In this document: in pieces, positions 14,785 to 23,612 of the stretch
How positions within the stretch are numbered: the first letter of the stretch is position 1
How the letters are laid out: every line of letters begins with the position of its first letter
Origin: JAIBCC01 sp963763855
GTDB lineage: Bacteria; Acidobacteriota; Blastocatellia; Pyrinomonadales; Pyrinomonadaceae
Assembly: GCA_963763855.1 (NCBI GenBank)
Contig: CAVXPU010000005.1
Span: forward strand, 62,001 to 126,000
Direction of reading: 5' to 3'
DNA length: 64,000 nucleotides
The notes under the pieces: model-generated
Database searches by the model: none
Told to the model about the DNA's origin: nothing
Seen by the model: only the letters and a program-made list of their open reading frames with translations
Made by a program: the position numbers and the translations under genes

Positions 14785-16274
14785 AAATTTATTTGTAATT
14801 TCGCCAGAAATCGTTTGAATTTATCGGAAAATGCGATTTGATTGCGATTCGTATTTCCGGCAATTGTTATGGTTAGATCATTTTCGGACTGCTCATTAAT
14901 GACAGCCCAAATTCGCTGATGCGAAAAGAAAAAGACCGCAAGTATTGATAGAAATAGAAGGATAAAACCAAGATAGAGTACATTTGCACCCGGATTTCGC
15001 TGAACAAACAAGATATGCTGGTCGGCTACCTTTTCAAAATCAATTAGCTGAAAGCGATAACCAATTTTGGATAAATTTGTAGGCGGGATTTCCTTTGAAT
15101 CTTTGCCAAGTGCGTAAAATGTATATGGTGAATTGTTTAGCGACGCTACTTTCAGAACGGCTGCGGGATTCTGATAAGTTGTTGAATTTTCGTTAAGCGT
15201 CTCTTTGGTTAAACTAAAATTCGCACGAAAATCAACGAATCTGATGATTGTTCCGTCGGCTAAAGTTGCGGTCTCGTTACGTTTGATTGTTAGATTTTGG
15301 GTTTTTCCCAAGAAATCTGTTGCTGCTATCGTTATTGTCCTTCCCTTTCCAATCGGCAAGAAATTCGAATGAAAGAAACGATAACCTCGATAATCAAAAG
15401 GTTTATTCAATTGGACAACGCCTTCGCGAACGCCATTTTCGTCTGAAATCTGAAGACGAGTCAGCCAATCGAGGGTATTTGCAGTTTCAAGCGAACCATT
15501 TGGATTAATCAATTTTTGTTCTAGATCAAGGCATGTAACCGCAAAAGGGAGTTCGCGATTCGCGAAGCGTACTTCCTTGTCTTGAAAAATCGTTTCACGC
15601 ATTTGAGAAGTTGTCTGCCCCAAATTGATCGGTATTTCGCTCGAAAAACTAAATTGCGATGTTAAAAATCCGCCAAAGAAAATCGTCAAAAGAGCCACGT
15701 GAACAGGATAGGCACCGAGACGATTCCACGCTCCGGACTCTGCAAAAATAAATGTTTGTCCATTTTTTTCGTCGATTATCACATTTCGCCAACCCATTTT
15801 TTTACAAGCTTTTACAAGCTTTTCAGAAATTTCATTCTTCGTGCCGCTCAATATAAATGAATGGCTCAGCTCTTGCTTTTTCAACCAACCCACGGTCGGC
15901 GTAAGTTTTGGTTTGGAAATAAGCCGCCAAGTTTTCGGGAAACGGTCAATGGAAGCCAAAACTATGTTAAGCGAAAGGAGTGCCAAAACCGCGTTGAAAT
16001 ACCATGTGTGATAGATGTCAAAAAGCCCGAGAAGGCTAAAAATAATCTGTTGTGATGGGTATAATTCAGAGTAATAAGTTTGAAATCCGGTAACGTTGTG
16101 CTGCCTTATCAGCATTCCCAACAAGCATAATAAAACCAACAAACACAATAAGATAACACCAAAACGAACAGACGAGATCAATGCAGTAAACTTACCGATT
16201 ACCGATTTTTCCGCCCAAATCTGTTTGGACACGCCAATTGTAGAATCCCTTAAAGTTTCCTCTAAAACGGACAT
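14781..16274 (-). CDS. resB: Cytochrome c biogenesis protein ResB/Ccs1
   Basis: From ATG 16274 (MSVLEETLRDS) the protein has 497 residues; an in-frame GTG at 16298 is an alternative. It has the ResB layout. Two membrane helices near the N-terminus (FGVILLCLLVLLCLLGMLI; TWYFNAVLALLSLNIVLASI) are followed by a third near residue ~180, a large periplasmic domain with LNKPFDYRGYRFFHSNF, and a last helix (NVLYLGFILLFLSILAVFFF). ResB works with ResC/CcsA in System II to attach haem to CxxCH motifs. The ResC partner is not in this window. A CRP-type box separates it from the divergent cytochrome gene. Confidence 0.88.
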   Translation of the reverse strand: MSVLEETLRDSTIGVSKQIWAEKSVIGKFTALISSVRFGVILLCLLVLLCLLGMLIRQHNVTGFQTYYSELYPSQQIIFSLLGLFDIYHTWYFNAVLALLSLNIVLASIDRFPKTWRLISKPKLTPTVGWLKKQELSHSFILSGTKNEISEKLVKACKKMGWRNVIIDEKNGQTFIFAESGAWNRLGAYPVHVALLTIFFGGFLTSQFSFSSEIPINLGQTTSQMRETIFQDKEVRFANRELPFAVTCLDLEQKLINPNGSLETANTLDWLTRLQISDENGVREGVVQLNKPFDYRGYRFFHSNFLPIGKGRTITIAATDFLGKTQNLTIKRNETATLADGTIIRFVDFRANFSLTKETLNENSTTYQNPAAVLKVASLNNSPYTFYALGKDSKEIPPTNLSKIGYRFQLIDFEKVADQHILFVQRNPGANVLYLGFILLFLSILAVFFFSHQRIWAVINEQSENDLTITIAGNTNRNQIAFSDKFKRFLAKLQINL

Positions 16275-16341
16275 AAATATTTGAGCGAAAAGAAGCACAC
16301 AAATTCAATTCTAATGTTAGCAATACTTGTTTACGGGTTGA

Positions 16342-16357
16342 TGTGACAATCATCACA
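16342..16357. promoter_or_regulatory. CRP/FNR-type operator between resB and the cytochrome genes
   Basis: TGTGACAATCATCACA is a perfect TGTGA-N6-TCACA dyad, placed 57 bases before the plus-strand cytochrome start and 68 bases before the resB start, so it could serve both. Near copies lie before the decahaem gene (31325) and ric (25208). Confidence 0.65.
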
Positions 16358-16413
16358 TTCATTTTTCGACTGTTTGAATAGAATGATTTAAAGATTATTG
16401 AGCGTCAATTTTG

Positions 16414-17607
16414 ATGAAACATCACAGATTAAATAAAGTTACGAAAATTCGTTTGATAATAGTTTTGCTATTTTTATGCAATATTTTTAGCGTATTTTTT
16501 TATCCGCGTTTGCTTGAGAAAATCTCAGGTTCGGAAAATCGGGCTACCCCAACACCCCCTTCGAAAAAGGCGAGAGTAAAACCCTCGCCTCAATCGAAAT
16601 ACGCGAATTTTCAACACAAAACGCATCTTAATTTGAAATTAGCCTGTGATTCCTGTCATAAAGTTCCGACGGCGAATTGGGACAAGGTCCGCAGTAAAGA
16701 AATGGCTTTTCCTGATGTTACGGATTATCCGCAGCATCAATCTTGCATCAATTGTCATCGTCCGCAGTTTTTTTCGGGCAAATCGCCTGCAATTTGTTCG
16801 AATTGTCATACAAATCCTTCGCCCAAAGATAGTTCGCGGCATCCTTTTGCGAATCCGAGAGAGATTTTTGACACTTCGCCAAAAGGTAAAACCGCTGAAT
16901 CGGACTTTCAGGTCTATTTTCCACACGATAAGCATATTGATATTGTCAGCCAAAATGAAAATCAGTTAAGTCCAATGTTTGTAAATGTTTCGATGAAGCG
17001 GGCGGAAGAAAGCTGCTCGGTTTGCCATCAAACATATAAACCGCAAGATAAATCGGATGATGAATTTTTTACTACGCCGCCGAAGGATTTAGGCGAGGGT
17101 TTTTGGCTCAAGAAAGGGACATTCAAGACAGCTCCAATTGGTCATACCAATTGTTTTACTTGTCATTCTGTTGATACGGGAATCATTCCCGCACCAACTA
17201 ATTGCGGAACTTGTCATAAGCCGAAACAAGCGGAGACAAAATCCGATTTTGATTTCAAACTAGCTGAAAAGATTGGAGTTACGGACAAGCTCATGCTTGA
17301 TAATTGGAAATGGCGTGATGCTTCCGGCAAATTTAGGCACGAATTTTCCAGTCATGCGGAAATGAGTTGTTCGACTTGCCACAATGTAGCGACGATGAAT
17401 ACAGCCGATTCGAAATCCAAGAAAGTCGCAGTTTTATCGTGTAGCCCATGCCACATTACAGCAACTTCGGACGACGGCGGAATTTTGAATTTTGAAATTG
17501 ATTCGCGAAAAAAAGATGGAAAATTTGATTGTGTGAAATGTCATATTTCGCTCGGCAAGGAGGCGGTTCCGAGTTCGCATACGAAAGCGATTGAGTCGTT
17601 GAAATAG
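16414..17607 (+). CDS. Nine-haem c-type cytochrome
   Basis: ATG at 16414 gives 397 residues; the uncleaved hydrophobic N-terminus (LIIVLLFLCNIFSVFF) is a signal or anchor. Nine CxxCH motifs are visible: CDSCH, CINCH, CSNCH, CSVCH, CFTCH, CGTCH, CSTCH, CSPCH and CVKCH, with spaced lone His residues (FQHKTHL, YFPHDKHI, EFSSHAEM) as likely second axial ligands. This resembles cytochrome c3/c7-type multihaem carriers. It probably moves electrons through the periplasm. The next cytochrome gene begins 3 bases after its stop, so the two are co-transcribed. Confidence 0.88.
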   Translation: MKHHRLNKVTKIRLIIVLLFLCNIFSVFFYPRLLEKISGSENRATPTPPSKKARVKPSPQSKYANFQHKTHLNLKLACDSCHKVPTANWDKVRSKEMAFPDVTDYPQHQSCINCHRPQFFSGKSPAICSNCHTNPSPKDSSRHPFANPREIFDTSPKGKTAESDFQVYFPHDKHIDIVSQNENQLSPMFVNVSMKRAEESCSVCHQTYKPQDKSDDEFFTTPPKDLGEGFWLKKGTFKTAPIGHTNCFTCHSVDTGIIPAPTNCGTCHKPKQAETKSDFDFKLAEKIGVTDKLMLDNWKWRDASGKFRHEFSSHAEMSCSTCHNVATMNTADSKSKKVAVLSCSPCHITATSDDGGILNFEIDSRKKDGKFDCVKCHISLGKEAVPSSHTKAIESLK

Positions 17608-17610
17608 CAT

Positions 17611-18918
17611 ATGAGGCAACAAAATCAACAATTTAACAGCAGAACGCAACGATTGCGGATATTTGTTGTTTTGATTTTTCTGCCGATTTTTTTTGGTGTT
17701 GTCTTTGCCTCTTGCACAAAATCGGAACCAAAAAGCGAAACTGTTTTGCCGACTTTACAAACATCGGATCAAATAATTGAAACGATGACGGACGAGATGA
17801 AAAACGTTGATTTTACAATATTTAAGCACGATAGTCCGCAGCACGAACATTTGACTTGTACGCTTTGCCATGAACGAAAAGCGGATTTGACGAAGCCTAA
17901 ATTTGCCAGCCATGCAACTTGTTCAAGTTGCCATGCGGTGCAGATTATGGACAAGAATCATGCCATTTGTTCAACTTGTCATGAAAATAAAGAATCCGGC
18001 GAACTCAAAGAATTTCCGCCGATGAAAAGTTTTAACGTTACATTCAATCATCAGGCTCATTTTAAGGAAGCAAATTGTGCGACTTGTCATACAACTGAAG
18101 GCGGCGGCGGGATGTCGATTCCTTCGGGTGCAGACGCTCACGCAAGTTGTTTTCAATGTCATACGCCGGAAAAAATGGTGGCAGATAAAAATATCGGTTC
18201 GTGTTCTACGTGTCACCAAGCGGGAACTCCGAATCGGATTATTGATACGGCAAAAAGCATCGGATTTAATTTTGATCACGCTCGCCACAGCGGCTTGAAT
18301 TGCAATAGTTGCCATAATTCAACGGCGGATAATCAAATGTCGGCAATCAAAATTGGGATGCACGGAAGTTCAGTAAATAATTGTGCAAGTTGTCATAACG
18401 AAAAACGAGCGTTTGGGGCAAATGATTTTTCAGATTGTCGAAAATGTCATCAGGAAGTAGCGGGTGCAAAAGTTTTTGGCGTAGATTTTTCGCATTCCGC
18501 CCACGCCAAAACCAATTGTGCAACTTGTCATAAATCAGGTGGTAAAGGTGTAAATTTCACTATTCCCAATGGTAATAATGCTCATAACACTTGTTTCCAG
18601 TGCCATTCGCCAAATAAAGATAGTGGAAGCTTCACAACGAGCAAATGTTTTCAATGTCATGAGCCTGGAAGCTCAAGTAAATTAACAGCTTCAAACGCTG
18701 TAATTGCAGGAAATTTTAGTCATACAAAACATAAAAGCATGAATTGCAATAGTTGTCATAGCGTCAAAGGAAGTGAAATTTCCGCTCCGACGGTAGCAAT
18801 GCACAAAGCGGGAAAAGGTATCAATTGTGCCAGTTGTCATAACAATCAAAAAGCATTTGGAGGAGATGATTTTTCAGATTGCAAGCGTTGCCATACGGGC
18901 AATAATTTTAAGTTTTAA
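17611..18918 (+). CDS. Fifteen-haem c-type cytochrome with internal repeats
   Basis: The N-terminus is a signal sequence with a possible lipobox (GVVFASC). I count fifteen CxxCH motifs from CTLCH to CKRCH. Two halves repeat the same block order, for example FNFDHARHSGLNCNSCH and FSHTKHKSMNCNSCH, and INCASCHNNQKAFGGDDFSD and NNCASCHNEKRAFGANDFSD. The molecule therefore arose by duplication of c7-type units (haem motif plus preceding H..H). Fifteen haems could span roughly a periplasm width if extended. Co-transcribed with the nine-haem gene. The terminal electron acceptor is unknown. Confidence 0.88.
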   Translation: MRQQNQQFNSRTQRLRIFVVLIFLPIFFGVVFASCTKSEPKSETVLPTLQTSDQIIETMTDEMKNVDFTIFKHDSPQHEHLTCTLCHERKADLTKPKFASHATCSSCHAVQIMDKNHAICSTCHENKESGELKEFPPMKSFNVTFNHQAHFKEANCATCHTTEGGGGMSIPSGADAHASCFQCHTPEKMVADKNIGSCSTCHQAGTPNRIIDTAKSIGFNFDHARHSGLNCNSCHNSTADNQMSAIKIGMHGSSVNNCASCHNEKRAFGANDFSDCRKCHQEVAGAKVFGVDFSHSAHAKTNCATCHKSGGKGVNFTIPNGNNAHNTCFQCHSPNKDSGSFTTSKCFQCHEPGSSSKLTASNAVIAGNFSHTKHKSMNCNSCHSVKGSEISAPTVAMHKAGKGINCASCHNNQKAFGGDDFSDCKRCHTGNNFKF

Positions 18919-18948
18919 GGCAATTCTATAAATATAATTGCAGCTTAT

Positions 18949-18960
18949 TTACATATGTAA
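18949..18960. promoter_or_regulatory. Palindrome in the leader of the dihaem cytochrome gene
   Basis: TTACATATGTAA is a perfect 12-base palindrome in the 150-base AT-rich gap before the gene at 19069. It is unlike the TGTGA-type boxes. Nothing else in the gap is recognised. Confidence 0.25.
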
Positions 18961-19068
18961 TTGTTTATATAAATACTAATTATTAATTCGTTAGTTATAG
19001 ATTTATAATACAGTTAAGGAATCACATAAAGTAATTCTTGAAAGACATATTGGGGAGAAATTAAAGAA

Positions 19069-19722
19069 ATGAGAACAAATAAAGTCAAAATTTTAACAAT
19101 AATAATATTCGCGATTTCAGTTTTCGCCGTTTTATTTTTTCAGAGGGATACGGTTCAAGTAAAAGCTGAAGGCGATGTTGCCGCCGAATACAAAGCCAAA
19201 TGTGCAATGTGTCATACGGCAAATGCAAGTAAGGCTTATGATCCGGCAAAGCCTGATGCCGATCACATTCAGATAATCCTGAAAGGTAAAAAAGGTGAAA
19301 AGCCACCATATATGCCCGCTTTTGCTGACAAAGGAATGACCGAAGAGCAAGCTAAAGTACTCGCAGAATATATGCGTAAACTTAGAACTCCTGAAACCGC
19401 AAATACAAATGCGGCATCTAATACGATGGCAAATTCTGCAAACGCAAACTGTGCTAACACTTCGGCGAATGCTGCTCAAACGGTCATCAGCGAAGAAACA
19501 ATAGCCTTTTACAAAAAAACTTGTTTGATGTGTCATACGGCGACCGCAAGTAAAGCTTTTGACCCGACAAAAGAAGACGCAATACTTGAAGAAGTAGTAT
19601 TAAACGGCAAAAAGGCTGAAAAACCGCCGCATATGCCTGAATATAAATCAAAGGGCGTAACGGCTGAGCAAGCCAAGGCTTTAGTTGTTTACATGAAGCG
19701 ACTGAAAGCCGAAGCAAAGTAA
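19069..19722 (+). CDS. Dihaem cytochrome c with two tandem class I domains
   Basis: A signal peptide (ILTIIIFAISVFAVLFF) is followed by two homologous cytochrome c domains. Domain 1 (residues ~35-105) has CAMCHTANASKAYDP and PYMPAFADKGMTEEQAKVLAEYM; domain 2 (~140-215) has CLMCHTATASKAFDP and PHMPEYKSKGVTAEQAKALVVYM. The Met in each MP motif is the likely sixth haem ligand. The linker is Asn/Ala/Ser-rich (about residues 108-135). Such small high-potential cytochromes shuttle electrons in the periplasm. It lies between the multihaem pair and the NapC-type gene, with its own leader. Confidence 0.85.
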   Translation: MRTNKVKILTIIIFAISVFAVLFFQRDTVQVKAEGDVAAEYKAKCAMCHTANASKAYDPAKPDADHIQIILKGKKGEKPPYMPAFADKGMTEEQAKVLAEYMRKLRTPETANTNAASNTMANSANANCANTSANAAQTVISEETIAFYKKTCLMCHTATASKAFDPTKEDAILEEVVLNGKKAEKPPHMPEYKSKGVTAEQAKALVVYMKRLKAEAK

Positions 19723-19759
19723 TTTTTGCACGAGAGAAAAGCCTAACTGAGTCGTCTGT

Positions 19760-19786
19760 GCGTCCGGTTAATATTTAGCCGGACGC
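19760..19786 (+). terminator. Hairpin after the dihaem cytochrome gene
   Basis: GCGTCCGG (19760-19767) pairs with CCGGACGC (19779-19786). There is only a weak T-tract after it, so it may be an intercistronic hairpin or partial terminator. Confidence 0.5.
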
Positions 19787-19815
19787 TCGTTGATTCCCTT
19801 ATTGTGAGAAAAGTT

Positions 19816-21435
19816 ATGAGCGATGAAAAAGAAGAATCCATAAGCGAAGAGCCTCTAAAGACGAAACAGAAATTCCCCAGTGTTTTTCGCAACTATATTA
19901 GTTTGGTTGGTGCGGTTTTTGCGGTAACTGCCATCGCGAGCATCGTTTTGCTGCTCCTTTTGGAATTGACGAGTTCAACCGATCAGCCTTATTTAGGGAT
20001 TTTGCTTTACATTCTTTTTCCCGGCGTCATGCTATTCGGGCTTGTGATAGTTTTACTTGGCGGAATCAAAGAGCGTTGGCGAAGGCGTAAAATGTCGCCC
20101 GAGGAGATTTTGGCGTATCCGATTCTTGACCTAAACGGTCCACGACGCCGCAGAACTTTCTTTATCTTTCTCGCTGCATCATTCATATTTCTCTTAGCAA
20201 GTGCTTTTGGTAGTTATCGGGCTTTTGAATATTCGGAATCTGTGGAATTTTGCGGTCAGCTTTGTCATAGCGTCATGAATCCGGAATTTACAGCTTACAA
20301 AGCTGCTCCGCATTCACAGATTCGTTGCGTGGATTGCCATGTAGGCGGCGGTGCCGAGCATTATTTTAAGGCGAAATTTAATGGCGTTCGTCAGCTTTAC
20401 CAGCTTGCAATGGGAACTTACAGCAGACCAATCCACACCCCGGTTAAGAATATGCGTGCTGCAAATGAAACTTGCGGCAAGTGTCATTGGACGGAGAAAT
20501 ATTACGGCGACCAGCTTAAAGTTTTCAATCATTATGGCTACGACGAGAAAAATTCGCTCAATCAAACGCGGATGCTGATTAAGGTTGGCGGTGGAAGCCC
20601 AAGCCACGGACAGTCTGGCGGAATTCATTGGCATATGAACTTAAACAACGAAGTTACGTTTATTTCTGCCGATGAAAAACGTGAGAATATTCAATGGGTT
20701 CGGATGAAAAACGGGAACGGAAGCACGGTTGAATATTTCGCCAAAAATGTAAATTTATCGCCCGAACAAATTGAGAAGGGCGAAAAGCGGAAGATGGATT
20801 GTATTGATTGTCATAATCGTCCTACGCATATTTATCTCTCGCCAAATCAGGCGGTTGATCAGGCGATTGACGCAAATCGGCTTGATATTTCGCTGCCGTT
20901 TTTGAAGATGAAAGCGGTCGAAGTGCTTTCGGGTGAATATAATACGAACGAAGAAGCCATAAATTCTATCGCCGCAAAATTCCCGGAATATTATCGAACG
21001 ACTTATCCCGAAATTTATAGTTCAAAAAAAGCTGAAATTGATAAAGCTACAATTGAATTACAAAGCATTTATCAAACTTATTTCTTCCCTGAAATGAAGA
21101 CTGATTGGCGGGCTCATTTCAATAATATCGGACATCGTACGTCGCAAGGTTGTTTCCGCTGTCATAACGGCGAAATGACCAGTAAAGAAGGCAAAACGAT
21201 CAGCAAAGATTGTGCGGTTTGCCATACGACGCTCGACCAAACCTTTGGGGGAACAACATTTACGCCGCCAAACGGACGTTTTCAGCACCCGCTCAATCTC
21301 GGAGACCGCGGACAATTTCAATGCTCGGCGTGCCATTCGGGCAACAAAGCCTTCGAACACCCCTTGAAACTTGGCGATATTTCGAAATTTCAATGTGCGG
21401 AATGCCACACGGGGGAAGGTTATAAAACCAAGTAA
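19816..21435 (+). CDS. NapC/NirT-type membrane multihaem cytochrome c
   Basis: Start at ATG 19816 (MSDEKEES); GTG at 19804 is possible. Three hydrophobic segments at about residues 30-50, 60-80 and 115-135 come before the haem part, more than the single anchor of NrfH/NapC. The first haem motif is CGQLCH (C-x3-CH) followed by SVM, then CVDCH, CGKCH, CIDCH, CFRCH, CAVCH, CSACH and CAECH: eight in all. HSQIRCVDCHVGGG is typical of the NapC/NirT family, which oxidises quinol and feeds periplasmic cytochromes. The C-terminal pair CSACHSGNKAFEHPLKLGD / CAECHTGEG is an added repeat. It probably supplies electrons to the neighbouring cytochromes. Confidence 0.85.
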   Translation: MSDEKEESISEEPLKTKQKFPSVFRNYISLVGAVFAVTAIASIVLLLLLELTSSTDQPYLGILLYILFPGVMLFGLVIVLLGGIKERWRRRKMSPEEILAYPILDLNGPRRRRTFFIFLAASFIFLLASAFGSYRAFEYSESVEFCGQLCHSVMNPEFTAYKAAPHSQIRCVDCHVGGGAEHYFKAKFNGVRQLYQLAMGTYSRPIHTPVKNMRAANETCGKCHWTEKYYGDQLKVFNHYGYDEKNSLNQTRMLIKVGGGSPSHGQSGGIHWHMNLNNEVTFISADEKRENIQWVRMKNGNGSTVEYFAKNVNLSPEQIEKGEKRKMDCIDCHNRPTHIYLSPNQAVDQAIDANRLDISLPFLKMKAVEVLSGEYNTNEEAINSIAAKFPEYYRTTYPEIYSSKKAEIDKATIELQSIYQTYFFPEMKTDWRAHFNNIGHRTSQGCFRCHNGEMTSKEGKTISKDCAVCHTTLDQTFGGTTFTPPNGRFQHPLNLGDRGQFQCSACHSGNKAFEHPLKLGDISKFQCAECHTGEGYKTK

Positions 21436-21439
21436 GCAA

Positions 21440-22813
21440 TTATTTCATGGTTTCTAAAATACTTATGATGTCGTCTTCGGTCGTGTCCGGATTGATAAAA
21501 CAGAAGCGTGCAACAGTTTCGAATTTCTCGCCGTTTCTTACTTTTGTCGGTGCGACCAAAGCAAATCCTTGCTTGTGATTTTTATATGTCCAATTTCGAT
21601 AATCATCGGGTGTCCAACCTAATCGTCGAAATAAAACGCAAGATAGACCGGGTTCTCTAACTAATTGTGTGTGTTGAGATTGAACAATCAATTTTCCGGC
21701 AATCCGGGCAAGTTCGATACCTCGTTCGATCGCTTTTTCGTAACGCTCAGTGCCGTGCATAGCCAACGAAAACCAAAGCGGCAAGCCTCTTACACGCCGT
21801 GTTAACTGGATTTGATAATCGGATGGATTAAACCCTTTCGCACTTTCATCGGAAAAAATATCGAGATACGAGCCTTCCTGAGCGTGTACGTTTTTTGCCA
21901 GTTCTGGATCCTTGTAAATAATCGCACCGCAATCGTATGGTGAAAATAACCATTTGTGCGGGTCAATCGTGACACTATCCGCCTTTTCGATTCCGTTAAA
22001 GAGATCTCTTACCGATCTCACCGCCAAAGCTGCACCGCCATATGCCGCGTCAACGTGAAACCAGAGATTTCCCGCCTCGCAAATACTCGCAATTCCCGCT
22101 AAATCGTCAATGATTCCGGCATTCGTTGTGCCAGCGGTCGCGATTACGGCAAAGAGACGATCGCGATCGGATTTACTCAGGCTCTTTAACATTTCGGCAA
22201 GCTGCCTACCTTCAAATCGATCTTCGGTGGGAACAAAAAGCACGTCCGCATCGATCACTTTTGCCATCGCTTTTATTGAGGAATGAGCTGAAATCGCGGC
22301 GATGATGAGTCCGCGTTCGTATCGCTTGCTTTCGTCTCTATTTCGCCAGTTTTCGCGTGCCGTAACCATCGCTGAGAGATTTGCCTCTGTCCCGCCACTC
22401 GTAAAAACCCCAAACGAGCCTTCGGGCATTCCCGTCAGCGAAACTAGCCATTGCATAGCCTGATTTTCGGCAAAAATACAGCCTGCACCTTCCAGCCAAA
22501 ACGCTCCATGAACACTCGCGGCAGAGGTTACGAGATCAAACATAACCGCCGCACGCGTCGGTGAAGCGGGCACAAACGCAAGATGTCTCGGATGATCAAT
22601 AGAAACGCTCGCCTTCATCAAAACATCGCGAAAAAGCCTGAATGCATTTTCACCGCCGATTCCTTTTGGTGTAATTGTTTCGCCGACTAAACGCTGCAAT
22701 TCCTCCGCTTTTTTTGGAAAACCGAGTTCCGGATTGGTGTTTGTGATTCTGCCGATGGCATATTTCATAACATCCAAGGTCATTTCTATGAGTTCTAAAT
22801 CGATGTTGTGCAT
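21440..22813 (-). CDS. PLP-dependent group II amino acid decarboxylase
   Basis: ATG at 22813 is chosen; a TTG at 22849 would overlap the upstream gene. The protein has fold-type I PLP motifs of the aromatic-L-amino-acid/glutamate decarboxylase group: FTSGGTEANLSAMVTARENW, WFHVDAAYGGAALAV and TIDPHKWLFSPYDCG with the cofactor Lys. Length (457 residues) fits. Aromatic amino acid or related substrate is likely from the overall match, but specificity cannot be assigned. It converges with the NapC-type gene, the two stops being 4 bases apart. Confidence 0.88.
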   Translation of the reverse strand: MHNIDLELIEMTLDVMKYAIGRITNTNPELGFPKKAEELQRLVGETITPKGIGGENAFRLFRDVLMKASVSIDHPRHLAFVPASPTRAAVMFDLVTSAASVHGAFWLEGAGCIFAENQAMQWLVSLTGMPEGSFGVFTSGGTEANLSAMVTARENWRNRDESKRYERGLIIAAISAHSSIKAMAKVIDADVLFVPTEDRFEGRQLAEMLKSLSKSDRDRLFAVIATAGTTNAGIIDDLAGIASICEAGNLWFHVDAAYGGAALAVRSVRDLFNGIEKADSVTIDPHKWLFSPYDCGAIIYKDPELAKNVHAQEGSYLDIFSDESAKGFNPSDYQIQLTRRVRGLPLWFSLAMHGTERYEKAIERGIELARIAGKLIVQSQHTQLVREPGLSCVLFRRLGWTPDDYRNWTYKNHKQGFALVAPTKVRNGEKFETVARFCFINPDTTEDDIISILETMK

Positions 22814-22835
22814 AGTTTTGAAGCCGTTTGAGCGA

Positions 22836-23612
22836 TTACCTTGAAACAATCGGAAGCCCGGTCAGGCTAAACAGACGGCTTCGTATGCTTTTCAATTCTT
22901 CTTTGGAAATCGTTTTTAGAGTTGTAACGGATTGAATCGCCGAAAGTGCATTGCCGCGATTTTCGACAAAATAATCATGTGGAATCGGGCGAACCGGTAA
23001 ATTGAGCTGCACCTCATCCGGCTTAATTGAACGAAGAATTTCCGCAAACTTTTCGAGCTCAATATCATTTGGCGAACGCAAAATCATCATTTGAATTGCC
23101 AGAAAACCTTTGAATTCATCACGCAAAAGCCTTATTCCCGAAATAATCGTTTCAAGCGGAATATCCGTAATCGGACGATTGATCTTTTTCAAAATATCAT
23201 CAGACCACGCATCGAGTTTGCAGAAAATTTTGTCGGCGTGCCTTAGTTCGTCTCTTACGGCTTTTTGATTCAATAGCGTCGAATTGGTTAAAACGACGAT
23301 TGGCTTTTGTGTGATTTCTTTAATTTTTGAAATGACTTCGCCAAGATTTTCCGCCAATGTCGGTTCGCCGCTACCCGAAAAGGTTATCGCGTCCACATTC
23401 TTCCAATCCGATTTGTAAAGATCCTCCAAAATTCGTTCCGTCGAAACAAAAATTCCTCTCTCGGCTGTCACCTGATTGATTTTCCCCAGCTGGCAATAGA
23501 CGCATTCAAATGAGCAAATCGAATCGACGCACAATACATCAACACCGAGCGACAATCCCAGCCGCCACGACTTCACAGGTCCGTAAATACTTTTAGGAAT
23601 TGGATTTGTCAT
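22836..23612 (-). CDS. Radical SAM protein
   Basis: ATG at 23612 overlaps the YwiC-like stop by 4 bases. The radical SAM Cys triad is CSFECVYCQLG (Cx3Cx2C) near residue 35, followed by the FSGSGEPTLAENLG glycine motif. The rest is a partial TIM barrel with no auxiliary cluster (258 residues). It belongs to the short MoaA/TYW1-like 'Fe-S oxidoreductase' group of unknown substrate. Coupling to ywiC-like and ric genes suggests a small co-expressed unit; function is unknown. Confidence 0.85.
   Translation of the reverse strand: MTNPIPKSIYGPVKSWRLGLSLGVDVLCVDSICSFECVYCQLGKINQVTAERGIFVSTERILEDLYKSDWKNVDAITFSGSGEPTLAENLGEVISKIKEITQKPIVVLTNSTLLNQKAVRDELRHADKIFCKLDAWSDDILKKINRPITDIPLETIISGIRLLRDEFKGFLAIQMMILRSPNDIELEKFAEILRSIKPDEVQLNLPVRPIPHDYFVENRGNALSAIQSVTTLKTISKEELKSIRSRLFSLTGLPIVSR

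Noticed and set aside
16639..16969. Antisense or shifted ORFs within the nine-haem cytochrome
   Set aside because: They are shadows of the codon pattern; the main frame has nine haem motifs.
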